In this document: one piece after another, positions 41,215 through 50,325 of the stretch
Layout of the letters: the number at the start of each line of letters is the position of its first letter
How positions within the stretch are numbered: position 1 is the stretch's first letter
Source: JBBWZH01 sp035544115
GTDB lineage: Bacteria; Actinomycetota; Actinomycetes; Mycobacteriales; CADCTP01
Reading direction: 5' to 3'
NCBI GenBank assembly: GCA_963714145.1
Contig: OY970235.1
Span: forward strand, 1,860,001 to 1,924,000
DNA: 64,000 nucleotides
Notes under the pieces: generated by a model
The model's database searches: none
What the model saw: only the letters and a program-made list of their open reading frames with translations
What the model was told of the DNA's origin: nothing
Program-made: the position numbers and the translations under genes

Positions 41215-41652
41215 ATGTCACAGACGTTCCAGGAGCAGATGGAGGCCGCGCTCGCCGACCTCCGCGGCCAGCAGACCCGCATCCAGGAGGCGAGCAGGCA
41301 ACTGGCGCAGATCACCGGGAAGGCGAGATCGAAAGACCGCGCGGTCGAGGCGGTCGTCGACAGCCAGGGGAAGTTGACGTCGCTGAAGCTGACCGGGACG
41401 GCATACCGGAAGCTGGCACCGGCCGAACTCGCCGCCCGGATCGTCGAGACGGTCCGGACGGCGCAGGACGCCGCATCCCAGCGGGCCTTCGAATCGCTGG
41501 GCGGCCTGATGCCGACCGGCCTCGGCAGCGCTCTCGGGGCCGCCGCGCCAGCCGCCGACGGCAGCTGGGACATCGACGCGATGTTCGACGCCGCCGCCCG
41601 CGCGGTGCAGGAGCCGCTCTTCACCGAAGGGCGGACCGACAGTGCCTCCTAG
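41215..41652 (+). CDS. YbaB/EbfC-like protein of the ESX locus
   Basis: 145 residues from ATG 41215; a GTG at 41206 overlapping the previous stop is possible, but GAGGAG sits about 8 bp before the ATG. An N-terminal helix (FQEQMEAALADLRGQQTRIQ) precedes two strands (AVEAVVDSQGKLTSLKLTG) and a further helix (PAELAARIVETVRTAQDAA), the YbaB/EbfC fold. YbaB proteins bind DNA as dimers. Copies inside actinobacterial ESX loci are common and their role there is not established. Confidence 0.75.
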   Translation: MSQTFQEQMEAALADLRGQQTRIQEASRQLAQITGKARSKDRAVEAVVDSQGKLTSLKLTGTAYRKLAPAELAARIVETVRTAQDAASQRAFESLGGLMPTGLGSALGAAAPAADGSWDIDAMFDAAARAVQEPLFTEGRTDSAS

Positions 41653-42166
41653 CGAGCCCACCCCGCACATCGTCGAGCCGACGCCGCACCTTGCGCCGCC
41701 TGCGCCCGAGCCGCCGCCCGCGCACGAGCCGCCACCCGCGCACGAGCCGCCGCCTGCGTACGAGCCGCCGCCCAGGGCGCCGACCGACTCGCCGCCGCCG
41801 CGCTCGGCCGACTCACCTCCGGCGACCGGTGTGCTGCCAACGGGTACCGGCGGGGTGTTCGCGGCCGACCCGGAGTTGGTGCGCAAGGGAGCGACGCACA
41901 TCTCGCTCATCTCGGGGATGCTCGCCACCACCATGGAGCAGGCGCAGCTCGTCCACATCGAGCCGGAGGGCCATGGACCCATCGCGAAAGCGCTCCGGGA
42001 CAAATACGTCCCCGCGAAGAAGGACAGCGACGACTTCCTGGACGGCCTGCACACTCTGGTGAAAGGCGAGAGCGAGAAGACCGCCGCGCTGGGCCGCCTG
42101 CTGCCCAGAGTCAACGAAGCGACGGTCGACGCGGCCAGCGGTATGCGCCGCTCACCGCAGGGCTGA
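41642..42166 (+). CDS. Pro-rich Esx-like helical protein, last gene of the ESX operon
   Basis: 174 residues. GTG at 41642 lies inside the end of the YbaB-like gene (11-bp overlap), implying coupling. The first 65 residues are Pro-rich with a PPPAHEPPPAHEPPPAYEPP run. The rest is helical: FAADPELVRKGATHISLISG, then PIAKALRDKYVPAKKDS, and a long C-terminal helix. This is the layout of single-domain Esx-like proteins that lack a WXG motif. No membrane segment. Probably an accessory substrate or partner of the preceding proteins. Confidence 0.55.
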   Translation: MPPSEPTPHIVEPTPHLAPPAPEPPPAHEPPPAHEPPPAYEPPPRAPTDSPPPRSADSPPATGVLPTGTGGVFAADPELVRKGATHISLISGMLATTMEQAQLVHIEPEGHGPIAKALRDKYVPAKKDSDDFLDGLHTLVKGESEKTAALGRLLPRVNEATVDAASGMRRSPQG

Positions 42167-42195
42167 CCCGGCGGCCGGCGGCCGGCGGTCAGCGG

Positions 42196-45039
42196 TCAGC
42201 CGGACGCCGGGCTGGCCGGCGTCCGGGTGGCGGCGATGACCTCCATCCGGGATTTCGCCCCGAGCTTGGTGAGGATCCGGGCCACGTGCGACTCGACGGT
42301 GCGCCGGGAGAGGAACAGCTCGGCGGCGATGTCGGGGTTCGACCGGCCGGCGCGCAGCAGGTCGACGACCTTCGTCTCGGCCGGGGTCAGCGCCGCCCAG
42401 CCGGTCGTCGGCCGTGATCGCGGCTCCCGCCGCGCCGTGCGGACACCGTAGTGGCGGACCCGTGACGTGGCCCGCCGGATATCGAACTCGGCGCCGAGTA
42501 TCGAGTACTGGGCGAGCGCCGCCTCCACGCAGGTGCGGGCGGCGGCCGGCTTCCCGGCGGCGGCGTGCGCGACCGCGGCGTCCTCGTACGCCCGACCGGC
42601 CGGCAGCGGCCGGGTTGCGGCGGCGAGTTGCGCGGCGGCGGCGGCGATCGCCGCCGCGTCGCCGTCGAGCAGCCCGCGGCAGTGGGCCGCGATCGCCTGC
42701 ATGCTCGGCGTCCCGTTCCGGGTGGCCTCGGCGGCGGCGGTCTGCTCCACGGCCACCGCGGTCGCGGTCTCGCCGAGCGTCAACGCCGCGGTCACCGCCA
42801 GCGGCAGCCACCAGCTGTGGACCGGCTCTTCCGACAGCAGCTCGCCGTGCAGCAGCGGCTGCACGGCGGCCAGTAGCTCCCGCGGGTCACCGGCGTGGTC
42901 GGCGGCAGCCGCGTGGGTGTGCAGTGCCGCCTGCGCCGCCCAGTCCCGCTGCTGCGTTCCGTCCAGCGCCCGCAGTGCCGCCAGCGCCTGCTCGGCGGCC
43001 GCGGTCTCGCCGCGGTGCAGGGCGATCCTGGCCCGCAGCAGGAGCGGGAGGACCTGGTACCTCGGGTTGACGATCTGCAGGTCGTCCAGCTCGGTCAGCA
43101 CGTCGTCCCACGCCCCCCATTCGAAGTACATCGACGCGCCCGTCAGCCGGATCAGGGCCAGGCGTCCCGGCGACGCCTGCTCGGCCAGCCGCACCGCCTG
43201 CGACAGGGCCGCCTGCGCCTCGGCCGGCCGGTCGACGTAGTGCAGCGCCCCGGCGTAGTTGCTCATCAACAGCATCCGCAGGTCCATCGTCTCCAGGTCG
43301 TCGCCGAGCACGTCGAGCGCCCGCCGGATGCGGTCGGCGGCGCCGGCGTGGTCGCCGTTCTGCGTACTTCCGAACGCCAGCGACAGCAGCGCGTGGCCCA
43401 TGGTGAAGCGGTCTGCGGTCCGCTCGCCGTCGGCCAGCGCCGCCGCCCCGACAGCCTCGGAATCCGCGGAGGGATCGACCCTGATCAGGTCGATCGCATA
43501 CATCGCGCGCAGCCGGGCCGCCCACCGGTCGCTGATCCGGCCGCTGGACAGGATCGTCTCGGCCTCGTGCACCGCCTGCTCCCAGCGGTTGTCCCGGGAG
43601 ATCGCCTGGATCAACCGCAGCGCCGCCGCGCCGACCCGGTCGGGGTCCTGCGCGTGCGCGAAGATCCGCCGGGCGAGCTGCTCGACCTCGGCGAGGCGCC
43701 AGTTGAGCACCAGCGCGGCAAGCAGGTGCTCGGCCAGTTCCTCCCGCCGGGGGTCGTCCGGTGCCGCCGCCTCCCGCGCCCCGTGCAGCAGTTCGGCGGC
43801 GGTGTCCGGGGCCCGGTTGACCAGCCGGTCGCCGGCCTCGACCAGCCAGTCCAGCACCCAGCCCTCCCCGAGCACGCCGGCGTCGACGGCGAGCAACTGC
43901 TCGGCGATCCGTTGCACGCCGGCACCCGCGGCCATCAGCGCCCGGGCCACCTGCGCGTGCAGCGCGGACTGCAGGCCGGCCGGCATCGACTCGGCCAGGC
44001 TGTGCCGGATCAACCCGTGCCGGAACCGCAGCCCGCGTCCGGCCTCGGCCAGCACCCCGGCCGCGACCGCCTCCTGGACGACCGGGACCAGCTCCGACGG
44101 CGCGCGGCCGACCACTGTGGACAGATCCGGGACGGAGAACTCCGACCCCAGCACCGCGGCCAACCGCAGCACACCCAGCGTGGTCTCGCTGAGGAAGGCC
44201 AACCGGTCGGAGATCGCGTCCGCCAGCGATACCGGCCCGCCCGCGCCGCCGCTCAACTCGACCGTCTCGCCACGGACCCGGGCCCGCTGCTCGCGCACCA
44301 GCGCGTCGACCAGCTCCCGGACATACAGCGGGTTCCCGCCGGCGGCGGCGGCAGCCTCGCGCAGCGCCGGGCCCGGCCGGCCACCGACCAGCCGGCCGAC
44401 CATCTCGGCGACATCCGCGGCCGGCAGCGGACCTACCCGCAGCACCGCTCCGCCGCGGCTGGTCACCGCCCGCCGCGCCGCGACGACCTCGGCCCGGCGC
44501 GGCACCGGCCGCGCCGCCACCGCCACCAGCACCGGCAGCTGACCGACCAGCCGCGCCAGCTCGGCGATCACCAGCAGGCTCGCCTCATCCGCCCACTGCG
44601 CGTCGTCGACCACCAGGACCAGCGGCCGCTGCGCGGCCGCGGACTCAACCCAGGCCACCATCGCCGGGACCGCCGTGGCGACCGCGTCCACCCGCCAGCC
44701 ATCCGTCGCCGTGCCCCGGTTCAGCAGGCCGGCGATGGCGGCCAGCCCGGGGTCGGCAGCCGGGTCGTCGACGCCGAGCGCCGCGGTCAGCACCCGCAGC
44801 GGCAGCCGCTGCCCCAACTCGTCGCACGTCCCCCAGAACACGGTGGCCGCGACATCGGCCAACCCGGCCGCCAGCACCGAGGACTTCCCGATCCCCGGCT
44901 CACCCTCGACCCAGACCGCCCCGCCCTGCCCGGCCGCGACGCCCGCCGCCAACTCCCGCAGCCGCGCCACTTCGGCGACCCGGCCCACCAACGCGGCCGA
45001 ACCGGCCGGCACCGCCGCGCCGGACACCACACCGCTCAT
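42196..45039 (-). CDS. LAL-family LuxR transcriptional regulator (AAA ATPase plus HTH), copy 1
   Basis: About 947 residues. An N-terminal STAND-type ATPase has Walker A GEPGIGKSS (about residue 45) and Walker B LVLVVDDAQWADE (about 150). A TPR-like helical middle follows, and the C-terminal LuxR HTH reads LTPAETKVVDLLRAGRSN, then IAAELFLSRRTVESHVARIL. The ATG at 45039 has AGGA 8 bp upstream; two in-frame ATGs lie just before it (45045, 45048) and the longer open frame is unlikely. It is convergent with the ESX operon and divergent from the oxidoreductase gene, which it may control. Ligand unknown. Confidence 0.9.
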   Translation of the reverse strand: MSGVVSGAAVPAGSAALVGRVAEVARLRELAAGVAAGQGGAVWVEGEPGIGKSSVLAAGLADVAATVFWGTCDELGQRLPLRVLTAALGVDDPAADPGLAAIAGLLNRGTATDGWRVDAVATAVPAMVAWVESAAAQRPLVLVVDDAQWADEASLLVIAELARLVGQLPVLVAVAARPVPRRAEVVAARRAVTSRGGAVLRVGPLPAADVAEMVGRLVGGRPGPALREAAAAAGGNPLYVRELVDALVREQRARVRGETVELSGGAGGPVSLADAISDRLAFLSETTLGVLRLAAVLGSEFSVPDLSTVVGRAPSELVPVVQEAVAAGVLAEAGRGLRFRHGLIRHSLAESMPAGLQSALHAQVARALMAAGAGVQRIAEQLLAVDAGVLGEGWVLDWLVEAGDRLVNRAPDTAAELLHGAREAAAPDDPRREELAEHLLAALVLNWRLAEVEQLARRIFAHAQDPDRVGAAALRLIQAISRDNRWEQAVHEAETILSSGRISDRWAARLRAMYAIDLIRVDPSADSEAVGAAALADGERTADRFTMGHALLSLAFGSTQNGDHAGAADRIRRALDVLGDDLETMDLRMLLMSNYAGALHYVDRPAEAQAALSQAVRLAEQASPGRLALIRLTGASMYFEWGAWDDVLTELDDLQIVNPRYQVLPLLLRARIALHRGETAAAEQALAALRALDGTQQRDWAAQAALHTHAAAADHAGDPRELLAAVQPLLHGELLSEEPVHSWWLPLAVTAALTLGETATAVAVEQTAAAEATRNGTPSMQAIAAHCRGLLDGDAAAIAAAAAQLAAATRPLPAGRAYEDAAVAHAAAGKPAAARTCVEAALAQYSILGAEFDIRRATSRVRHYGVRTARREPRSRPTTGWAALTPAETKVVDLLRAGRSNPDIAAELFLSRRTVESHVARILTKLGAKSRMEVIAATRTPASPASG

Positions 45040-45224
45040 GACCATCATCCTGGTCCATACGCCGGCCGGCGGAGGCTGGTTCACCCGGCGGACAACCGGC
45101 GGAGAAGGGAATCGCGGCCATCGGGTGAACCCGTACCCGCCGAGCGGCCGTAGGCCTGTACGCGTCCTGCCACGCACCACGCCAGCGTCGCGCCAACATC
45201 CGTCCGACCCGAGGAGTACCGGCC

Positions 45225-46271
45225 ATGGACACTGCCGTTGCCAACCGTGCGATCCGCCTGCGCCGGCGCCCGGAGGGGCCGGTGCGCGCAGGTGACCTGG
45301 AGCTGGTCGAAGAACCGGTGCCGGCGTTGGCCGACGGGCAGGCGCTGGTGCGCAACCTCGTCGTCTCGGTGGAGGCCGCCAGCCGGATCTGGATGGGTCA
45401 CCAGCGCGCCTTCATGCCGCCGGTGCCCATCGACGCGGTGATGCGCGGCATCGGGGTGGGCGAGGTCGTTGCCTCCCGCCGGGCCGACCTGCGGGTCGGC
45501 GACGTCGTCGCGGGTTTCACCGGCTGGCAGGAGTACTGCGTGGCCGACGATTCCCAGCTGGAGGCGCCGCTCGCCGTGCTGCCGGCGCCGCTGCCCGCGC
45601 CGCCCGCGGCGTTCGTCGGGGTGCTGGGGCACATCGGCATCAGCGCCTACCTCGGCGTCGACCACCTCGACCCGCGGCCGGGACAGACGATCGTGGTGTC
45701 GGCCGCCGGCGGCGGCGTCGGCTCCATCGCCGGCCAACTGGCGAAGCTGCGCGGCGCCCGGGTGGTCGGCATCGCGGGCGGGCCGGACAAGTGCCGGCAC
45801 GTCGTCGACGAACTCGGGTTCGACGCCTGCGTCGACTACAAGGACCCGGCCTGGCGCGAACGCCTCGACGCGGCGACCCCGGATGGCGTCGATCTCGACT
45901 TCGAGAACGTCGGTGGCGAAATCATGGACCACGTGCTGATGCGGCTGAACCTGAACGCCCGGATCTTCCTGTGCGGGATGGTCGGCCAGTACAACGCCGG
46001 CAGCGACCGGTCGACCTGGCGCGGTCTGGTGAACATCGACCAGATCCACATGCAGCGCGCCACGATGCGCGGCTTCATCGTCACCGACCACATGGACCGG
46101 TGGCCCGAGGCCATCGGGCACCTGGCCGGACTGCTGGCCGCCGGCCGGCTGCGGCCCGACGAGACGGCCGTGCACGGCCTGCACAACGTGCCCGCCGCGC
46201 TGGACCGGCTGTTCTCCGGCGCGACGACCGGCAAGCTGGTCGTCCATCTCGCGGACCCGGCGGGAACGTAG
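45225..46271 (+). CDS. NADP-dependent MDR-family oxidoreductase (CurA/leukotriene B4 12-hydroxydehydrogenase type)
   Basis: 348 residues. The GroES-like N-terminal half lacks zinc-binding Cys. A Rossmann segment reads VVSAAGGGVGSIAGQLAK (about 165-182), then GARVVGIAGGPDKCRHV and the family motif DLDFENVGGEIMDHVL. This matches zinc-independent medium-chain reductases that use NADPH to reduce the double bond of enones. ATG with GAGGAG about 9 bp upstream. It is divergently placed next to LAL regulator copy 1 and followed by a strong terminator. Confidence 0.9.
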   Translation: MDTAVANRAIRLRRRPEGPVRAGDLELVEEPVPALADGQALVRNLVVSVEAASRIWMGHQRAFMPPVPIDAVMRGIGVGEVVASRRADLRVGDVVAGFTGWQEYCVADDSQLEAPLAVLPAPLPAPPAAFVGVLGHIGISAYLGVDHLDPRPGQTIVVSAAGGGVGSIAGQLAKLRGARVVGIAGGPDKCRHVVDELGFDACVDYKDPAWRERLDAATPDGVDLDFENVGGEIMDHVLMRLNLNARIFLCGMVGQYNAGSDRSTWRGLVNIDQIHMQRATMRGFIVTDHMDRWPEAIGHLAGLLAAGRLRPDETAVHGLHNVPAALDRLFSGATTGKLVVHLADPAGT

Positions 46272-46276
46272 TACGA

Positions 46277-46313
46277 GTCGGGGCCGGGCCGACTGCTGCG
46301 GCCCGGCCCCGAC
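46277..46313. terminator. Bidirectional terminator between the oxidoreductase and SGNH genes
   Basis: Perfect 14-bp inverted repeat: GTCGGGGCCGGGCC at 46277-46290 and its complement at 46300-46313, with a 9-base loop. It lies 5 bp after the oxidoreductase stop and 12 bp from the convergent SGNH stop, so it can serve both. Confidence 0.85.
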
Positions 46314-46325
46314 TGGCGGCGCTCG

Positions 46326-47195
46326 TCAGAGTTCGGCTGCGAAGGCGTTCGCGATGGTCCGGTAGCCGGCGTCGGTCGGGTGGTCGTTCGGGCCCACCGG
46401 TGGCGGCGCGCACATGAAGGTGAACTGGCAGAGCCGGGCCAGGCCCGTCGAGATCGTGCCGAGCCCGGGCACGGTGACCGGTGTGGTGTCCAGCGTCTGG
46501 AACGCGGACTCCACGTCAGCGGTGGGCGCGCCGACGCTGCCGTACACCTGTTCCAGCATGTCGTTGATCCCCACGACGACCGGGATCGACGCCTGCGCGA
46601 TGTCCGGGGCGCCGAACAGGCTGAACGCCAGCACCGGGTCGTAGAAGTTCATCCCGACGATCGGCACCCGGCCGCCGGCGGCCGCGCGGATCGCGACCAT
46701 GGCGGCCGTCAGGTTGATCCGGACCCGGTTCTTCGACTGCTGCACGCAGGTGTAGTCGATGCCGCTGAGGTCGGCGCACCCCCCGATGTCGTTGCCGCCC
46801 AGGTTGATGGTCACCATCCGGACGTGGCCGCGGTGGGCGAGCAGGAAGGCGACAGCGGCACCCAACTGGCTGCCGAGCGCGCCGTAGGAGCAGAGCCCGC
46901 CGGCGAGGAACGTCGTCGTGGTCTCGCCGGAACAGCCCAGGTTCACCAGCCGCAGGCCGGGTTCCGACGGGTGCAGATCGGCGAACAACAGGTTGGGATA
47001 GCCAGAGTCGGTCTGCTGCAACTGTCCCTGCGAGTCGGGCTGGATTCCGATGGCCAGCGAGTCGCCGAGGGCAAGGTAGTAGGAAGGACCTGACGCGCCG
47101 GTGGTCGCGGCACTGGCCGGACCGCTGACGAGAATCGTCAGCATGCCGACCAACGCCGCGACGAGCAGCGCTCGGTATCTCCGTGGTGGTGCCAT
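46326..47195 (-). CDS. Secreted SGNH/GDSL-family esterase or lipase
   Basis: 289 residues from the ATG at 47195, which has AAGGGAG 6 bp upstream. A signal peptide (PRRYRALLVAALVGMLTILV, cleavage after ASA) precedes the SGNH blocks: YLALGDSLAIG (nucleophile Ser), NLGCSGETT (Gly), TINLGGND (Asn) and NDHPTDAGY near the C-terminus (His). Cys residues (for example GGLCSYG, GGCADL, YTCVQQ) suggest disulphides in an extracellular enzyme. The substrate is unknown. It lies downstream of LAL regulator copy 2 on the same strand. Confidence 0.9.
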   Translation of the reverse strand: MAPPRRYRALLVAALVGMLTILVSGPASAATTGASGPSYYLALGDSLAIGIQPDSQGQLQQTDSGYPNLLFADLHPSEPGLRLVNLGCSGETTTTFLAGGLCSYGALGSQLGAAVAFLLAHRGHVRMVTINLGGNDIGGCADLSGIDYTCVQQSKNRVRINLTAAMVAIRAAAGGRVPIVGMNFYDPVLAFSLFGAPDIAQASIPVVVGINDMLEQVYGSVGAPTADVESAFQTLDTTPVTVPGLGTISTGLARLCQFTFMCAPPPVGPNDHPTDAGYRTIANAFAAEL

Positions 47196-47364
47196 CCAAG
47201 CTCCCTTCGATCGGATCTGGAGTCCACCGCCAGGTGGCGGACCCCGGTACTGCCTCATCGTTGTCGCATACGCTCGTGCGCCGCATCCGTGAGCTCACTG
47301 ATTCAGCAGGCGTTGTGGGGCAGGCCCGTACGTAGTACTGCCAGCGGCGGAGCCGGCGCCGGGC

Positions 47365-50262
47365 TCAGGCGCTCGACGCGTTCGCCGGTTGCGCGGCGGC
47401 CTCCCGCGCGATGTCCACCCTGGACCTGGCGCCGAGCTTGACCAGGATGTGCGAGACGTGCGTCTCGACGGTGCGGCGGGACAGCATGAGTTCGGCGGCG
47501 ATTTCAGGGTTGGACCGGCCGTTGGCGACCAGCCGGGCGATGCGGACCTCGGCCGGGCTGAGGGCCGCCCAGCCGCTGGTCGGCTTGTCGCGCCGGCTCG
47601 GGCTCCGGCCGCCGCGAACGCCGAACGGGCGCAGCCGGGCGTCGCCGCGGCGGAGATCCCAGTCGGCGCCCAGCCGGCGGTAGATCTCGGTGGCTTCGAG
47701 ATACGCGTCCCGGGCCGCGGCGCGGTTCCCGCTCTCGGCGAGCAGGACGGCCATGTCCTCGAGCGTCTGCGCGTGTTGGAGCGGTCGACCGATCCGCCGG
47801 TAGGTCTCCGCGGGTTCGCGCAGCGCGGCTGGGTCCGCGTCGAGCAGGCCCCGGCAGCGCTGCGCCGCGGCGCGCTGGCTCGGGGTGGGCGTGCCCGCGG
47901 CGCGGGCGGCGGCGGCCTCGGCGGCGGCGCGGGCGGTCGGGTGGTCGTTCCGGCTCAGCGCGAGCCGGACCAGGTCCGGCAGCCACTGGTGCTGCTCGAT
48001 CAGTTCCCCGGTGCCCGGTCTCTTGAGCATGTCCCGGAGCCGGTCCAGCGCTTCGGCCGGGCGGCCGCACTCCTCGGCCAGCACGGCGCGTGCCATCAGC
48101 CCGTACTCCCCGCGGCGGTTGTCCAGGCCCCAGTCGAACAGCGCTTCGTCCAGCGCGGTCGGCTGGGCCTCGGCCGCGGCTACGTCGCCGCGGTGGCTGG
48201 CGATCAATGTCCACAGCCCGTGCAGCACGCGCCGGAAGACCGCGGGTAGGTGGGGCGTGGCGGCCATCTCCAGTTGGGCCAGGGCGTCGTCCCAGCGTCC
48301 CAGATCCCAGTACACCTCGGCGGCGGCGATCCGGCCCGCCGCCACGTGGCGCGGCGAGCCGGTTCGCTCGGCCGCGGCCAGGATCTCGACGACGGACGCC
48401 TCCGCCTCAGCCAACCGGTCCAGGTTGGCCAGCCCGATCATCTGGTTCTGCAGCAGGAGCAGGCGCAGGCCGGTGGTCTCCAGGTCCTGGCCGATCGCGG
48501 CCAGCGCTCGTTCCAGCCCGGCCAGAGCGGCGAGCCGATCCCCCCGGCGGGCCCGCAGGTACGCCAGGACGTTGGCAGCCGTGCCGAGGGCGACCGGGTC
48601 GGCGACGCGCTCGGCCATGGCCAGCGCGTGCCCGGCTTCCGACTCGGTCTCCTCCGCTGACGGGCGCGTCACCGAGTGGACCATCGCCTTGAGCGCCAGC
48701 AGCCGCGCCGGCCAGGACAGGCCGCGGTGCCCGCCGGGCAGCAGCGGCGCCGCGAGGGCGTCGTCGATGACCTCGAGCGCCTCGTCGCGCCGCAGCAGGC
48801 GGATCAGCGCGTAGCCGAGCTCCCAGGCCAGCGTCGCGCGGCGGGTCGGGTCGTCAGTGGCCGCGAGGACGGGCCGCACGAATGTGACGACGTCCTCATG
48901 CCGGCCGAGCAGGGGCAGCACCGAGGCCAGGTCGACCTGCAGCGGTTCCCGCCGGGGGTCCTCGGCGGGGAGGCTGTCCACGGTGCGCTGCAGCAGGTCG
49001 GCGGCGACGCCCGGGGCCCGGTAGGGCAGCAGCCGGCCCGCGTTCAACAGCCAGTCGGCCACCCAGCCGGGGGCCGGTGCCGCCGGCTGCAGTGTGTCGG
49101 CGGCGAGCAGCTGTTCGGCGACGTGTTCGGCCGGGGCGCCGCTGCCGGCCAGGGCGTGTGCCGCTTCGGCGTGCAGGGCGAGGCGGATGGCGAGCGGGGT
49201 GCGCTCGTAGAGGGCCTGGCGGATCAGGACGTGCCGGAAGGCCAGGCGGGTGCCGGAGTCGACCAGGACGCCGGCGGTGGCGGCTTCCTCGATCCGCGCG
49301 GCCAGCTCCAGCATCGGCCGGCCGGCCACCACGGCGAGGTCGGCCGCGGAGAACTCGGCGCCGAGCAGGGCGGCGGTGCGGCACAGGCTGAGCGTGTCGG
49401 TGGAGAGGAAGCCGAGCCGGTCGGTGATCGCGGCGGCCAGCGACACGGACACCGCGCCGGTCGCCCCGGATCCGGTGAGTTCGGCGGTGCCGCCGGCGCG
49501 GGTCACCCGGCCCTCCCGGGCCAGCGTGTCGACCACCTCGCGGACATAGAGTGGATTGCCGGCGGCCTGGGCCACCGCCCGGGCCAGCCCGGGGCCGACC
49601 GCGGTGGCACCGACCAGCCCACCGACCAACTCGAGCACCGGCTGCGGCGGCAGCGGCGCCAGTTCGATCAACACCCCGCTGCCGGCCACCGCCCGGCGCA
49701 GCGCCGCCAGTTCGGCCCGCCGCGGCAGCGGCCGGCAGGCGACCACCAGCAGCAGCGGCAACTGGGTCACCAGCTGGGCCAGCCGGTGCCAGACCGCCAC
49801 GCTGGCCTCATCGGCCCACTGCATGTCGTCCAGCACGAGCACCACCGGGGCGGCCGCGGACAACCGGTCCACCAGCGCCAGCAGCCGCTCGGTCACCGCC
49901 GGCACCGGATCCACCTGCGCGCGGCTCACCCCCCGCCCGTCGGCGGTGTCCACGGCACCCGACTCCCCGCGCAGCAGCGCGGCGATCTCCGACCGGGCCT
50001 GATCCGGCGAGTCGACCCGCACCGCCAGGCAGTCCAGTACGGCGCGCAGCGGGAACCGCTGCCCCAACTCCGCGGCGACGCCCCAGAACACCTGGCAGCC
50101 CGGCCTGGCCGACGCCCCCGCCAACCCCGCCGCCAACAGTGCCGACTTCCCGATGCCAGGCTCACCCTCGACCCAGACCGATTCGCCGTGCCCGCGCACC
50201 ACCCCTTCCACCAACCCGGCCAACCGACCGACCTCATCGGCTCGCCCAACCAGATCGACCAC
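47365..50262 (-). CDS. LAL-family LuxR transcriptional regulator (AAA ATPase plus HTH), copy 2
   Basis: 965 residues, same architecture as the regulator at 42196-45039. Walker A is GEPGIGKSA (about residue 33), Walker B is VVLVLDDMQWADE, and the C-terminal HTH contains LSPAEVRIARLVANGRSN and IAAELMLSRRTVETHVSHIL. The GTG at 50262 opens on VDLVGRADEV, the usual beginning of this family. The ATGs just upstream (50272, 50275) are in other frames. A perfect palindrome at 50273-50294 is just upstream of the start and may be an operator or the terminator of the AAA+ gene. Confidence 0.9.
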   Translation of the reverse strand: MVDLVGRADEVGRLAGLVEGVVRGHGESVWVEGEPGIGKSALLAAGLAGASARPGCQVFWGVAAELGQRFPLRAVLDCLAVRVDSPDQARSEIAALLRGESGAVDTADGRGVSRAQVDPVPAVTERLLALVDRLSAAAPVVLVLDDMQWADEASVAVWHRLAQLVTQLPLLLVVACRPLPRRAELAALRRAVAGSGVLIELAPLPPQPVLELVGGLVGATAVGPGLARAVAQAAGNPLYVREVVDTLAREGRVTRAGGTAELTGSGATGAVSVSLAAAITDRLGFLSTDTLSLCRTAALLGAEFSAADLAVVAGRPMLELAARIEEAATAGVLVDSGTRLAFRHVLIRQALYERTPLAIRLALHAEAAHALAGSGAPAEHVAEQLLAADTLQPAAPAPGWVADWLLNAGRLLPYRAPGVAADLLQRTVDSLPAEDPRREPLQVDLASVLPLLGRHEDVVTFVRPVLAATDDPTRRATLAWELGYALIRLLRRDEALEVIDDALAAPLLPGGHRGLSWPARLLALKAMVHSVTRPSAEETESEAGHALAMAERVADPVALGTAANVLAYLRARRGDRLAALAGLERALAAIGQDLETTGLRLLLLQNQMIGLANLDRLAEAEASVVEILAAAERTGSPRHVAAGRIAAAEVYWDLGRWDDALAQLEMAATPHLPAVFRRVLHGLWTLIASHRGDVAAAEAQPTALDEALFDWGLDNRRGEYGLMARAVLAEECGRPAEALDRLRDMLKRPGTGELIEQHQWLPDLVRLALSRNDHPTARAAAEAAAARAAGTPTPSQRAAAQRCRGLLDADPAALREPAETYRRIGRPLQHAQTLEDMAVLLAESGNRAAARDAYLEATEIYRRLGADWDLRRGDARLRPFGVRGGRSPSRRDKPTSGWAALSPAEVRIARLVANGRSNPEIAAELMLSRRTVETHVSHILVKLGARSRVDIAREAAAQPANASSA

Positions 50263-50272
50263 GATCGACCAT

Positions 50273-50294
50273 CATCCCCGCCGCGGCGGGGATG
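50273..50294. promoter_or_regulatory. Perfect 22-bp palindrome upstream of LAL regulator copy 2
   Basis: CATCCCCGCCG is followed directly by its reverse complement. It lies in the 63-bp gap between the AAA+ gene stop and the luxR start. It could be a protein-binding operator or a short terminator hairpin; no U-run is visible. Confidence 0.5.
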
Positions 50295-50325
50295 CGGAAC
50301 GAGAGACTGTCGACTACTCGCGACG

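Noticed and set aside
42167..42195. Terminator between the ESX operon and LAL regulator copy 1
   Set aside because: CTGACC and GGTCAG arms exist, but the inner GGC repeats pair poorly; not convincing as a hairpin.
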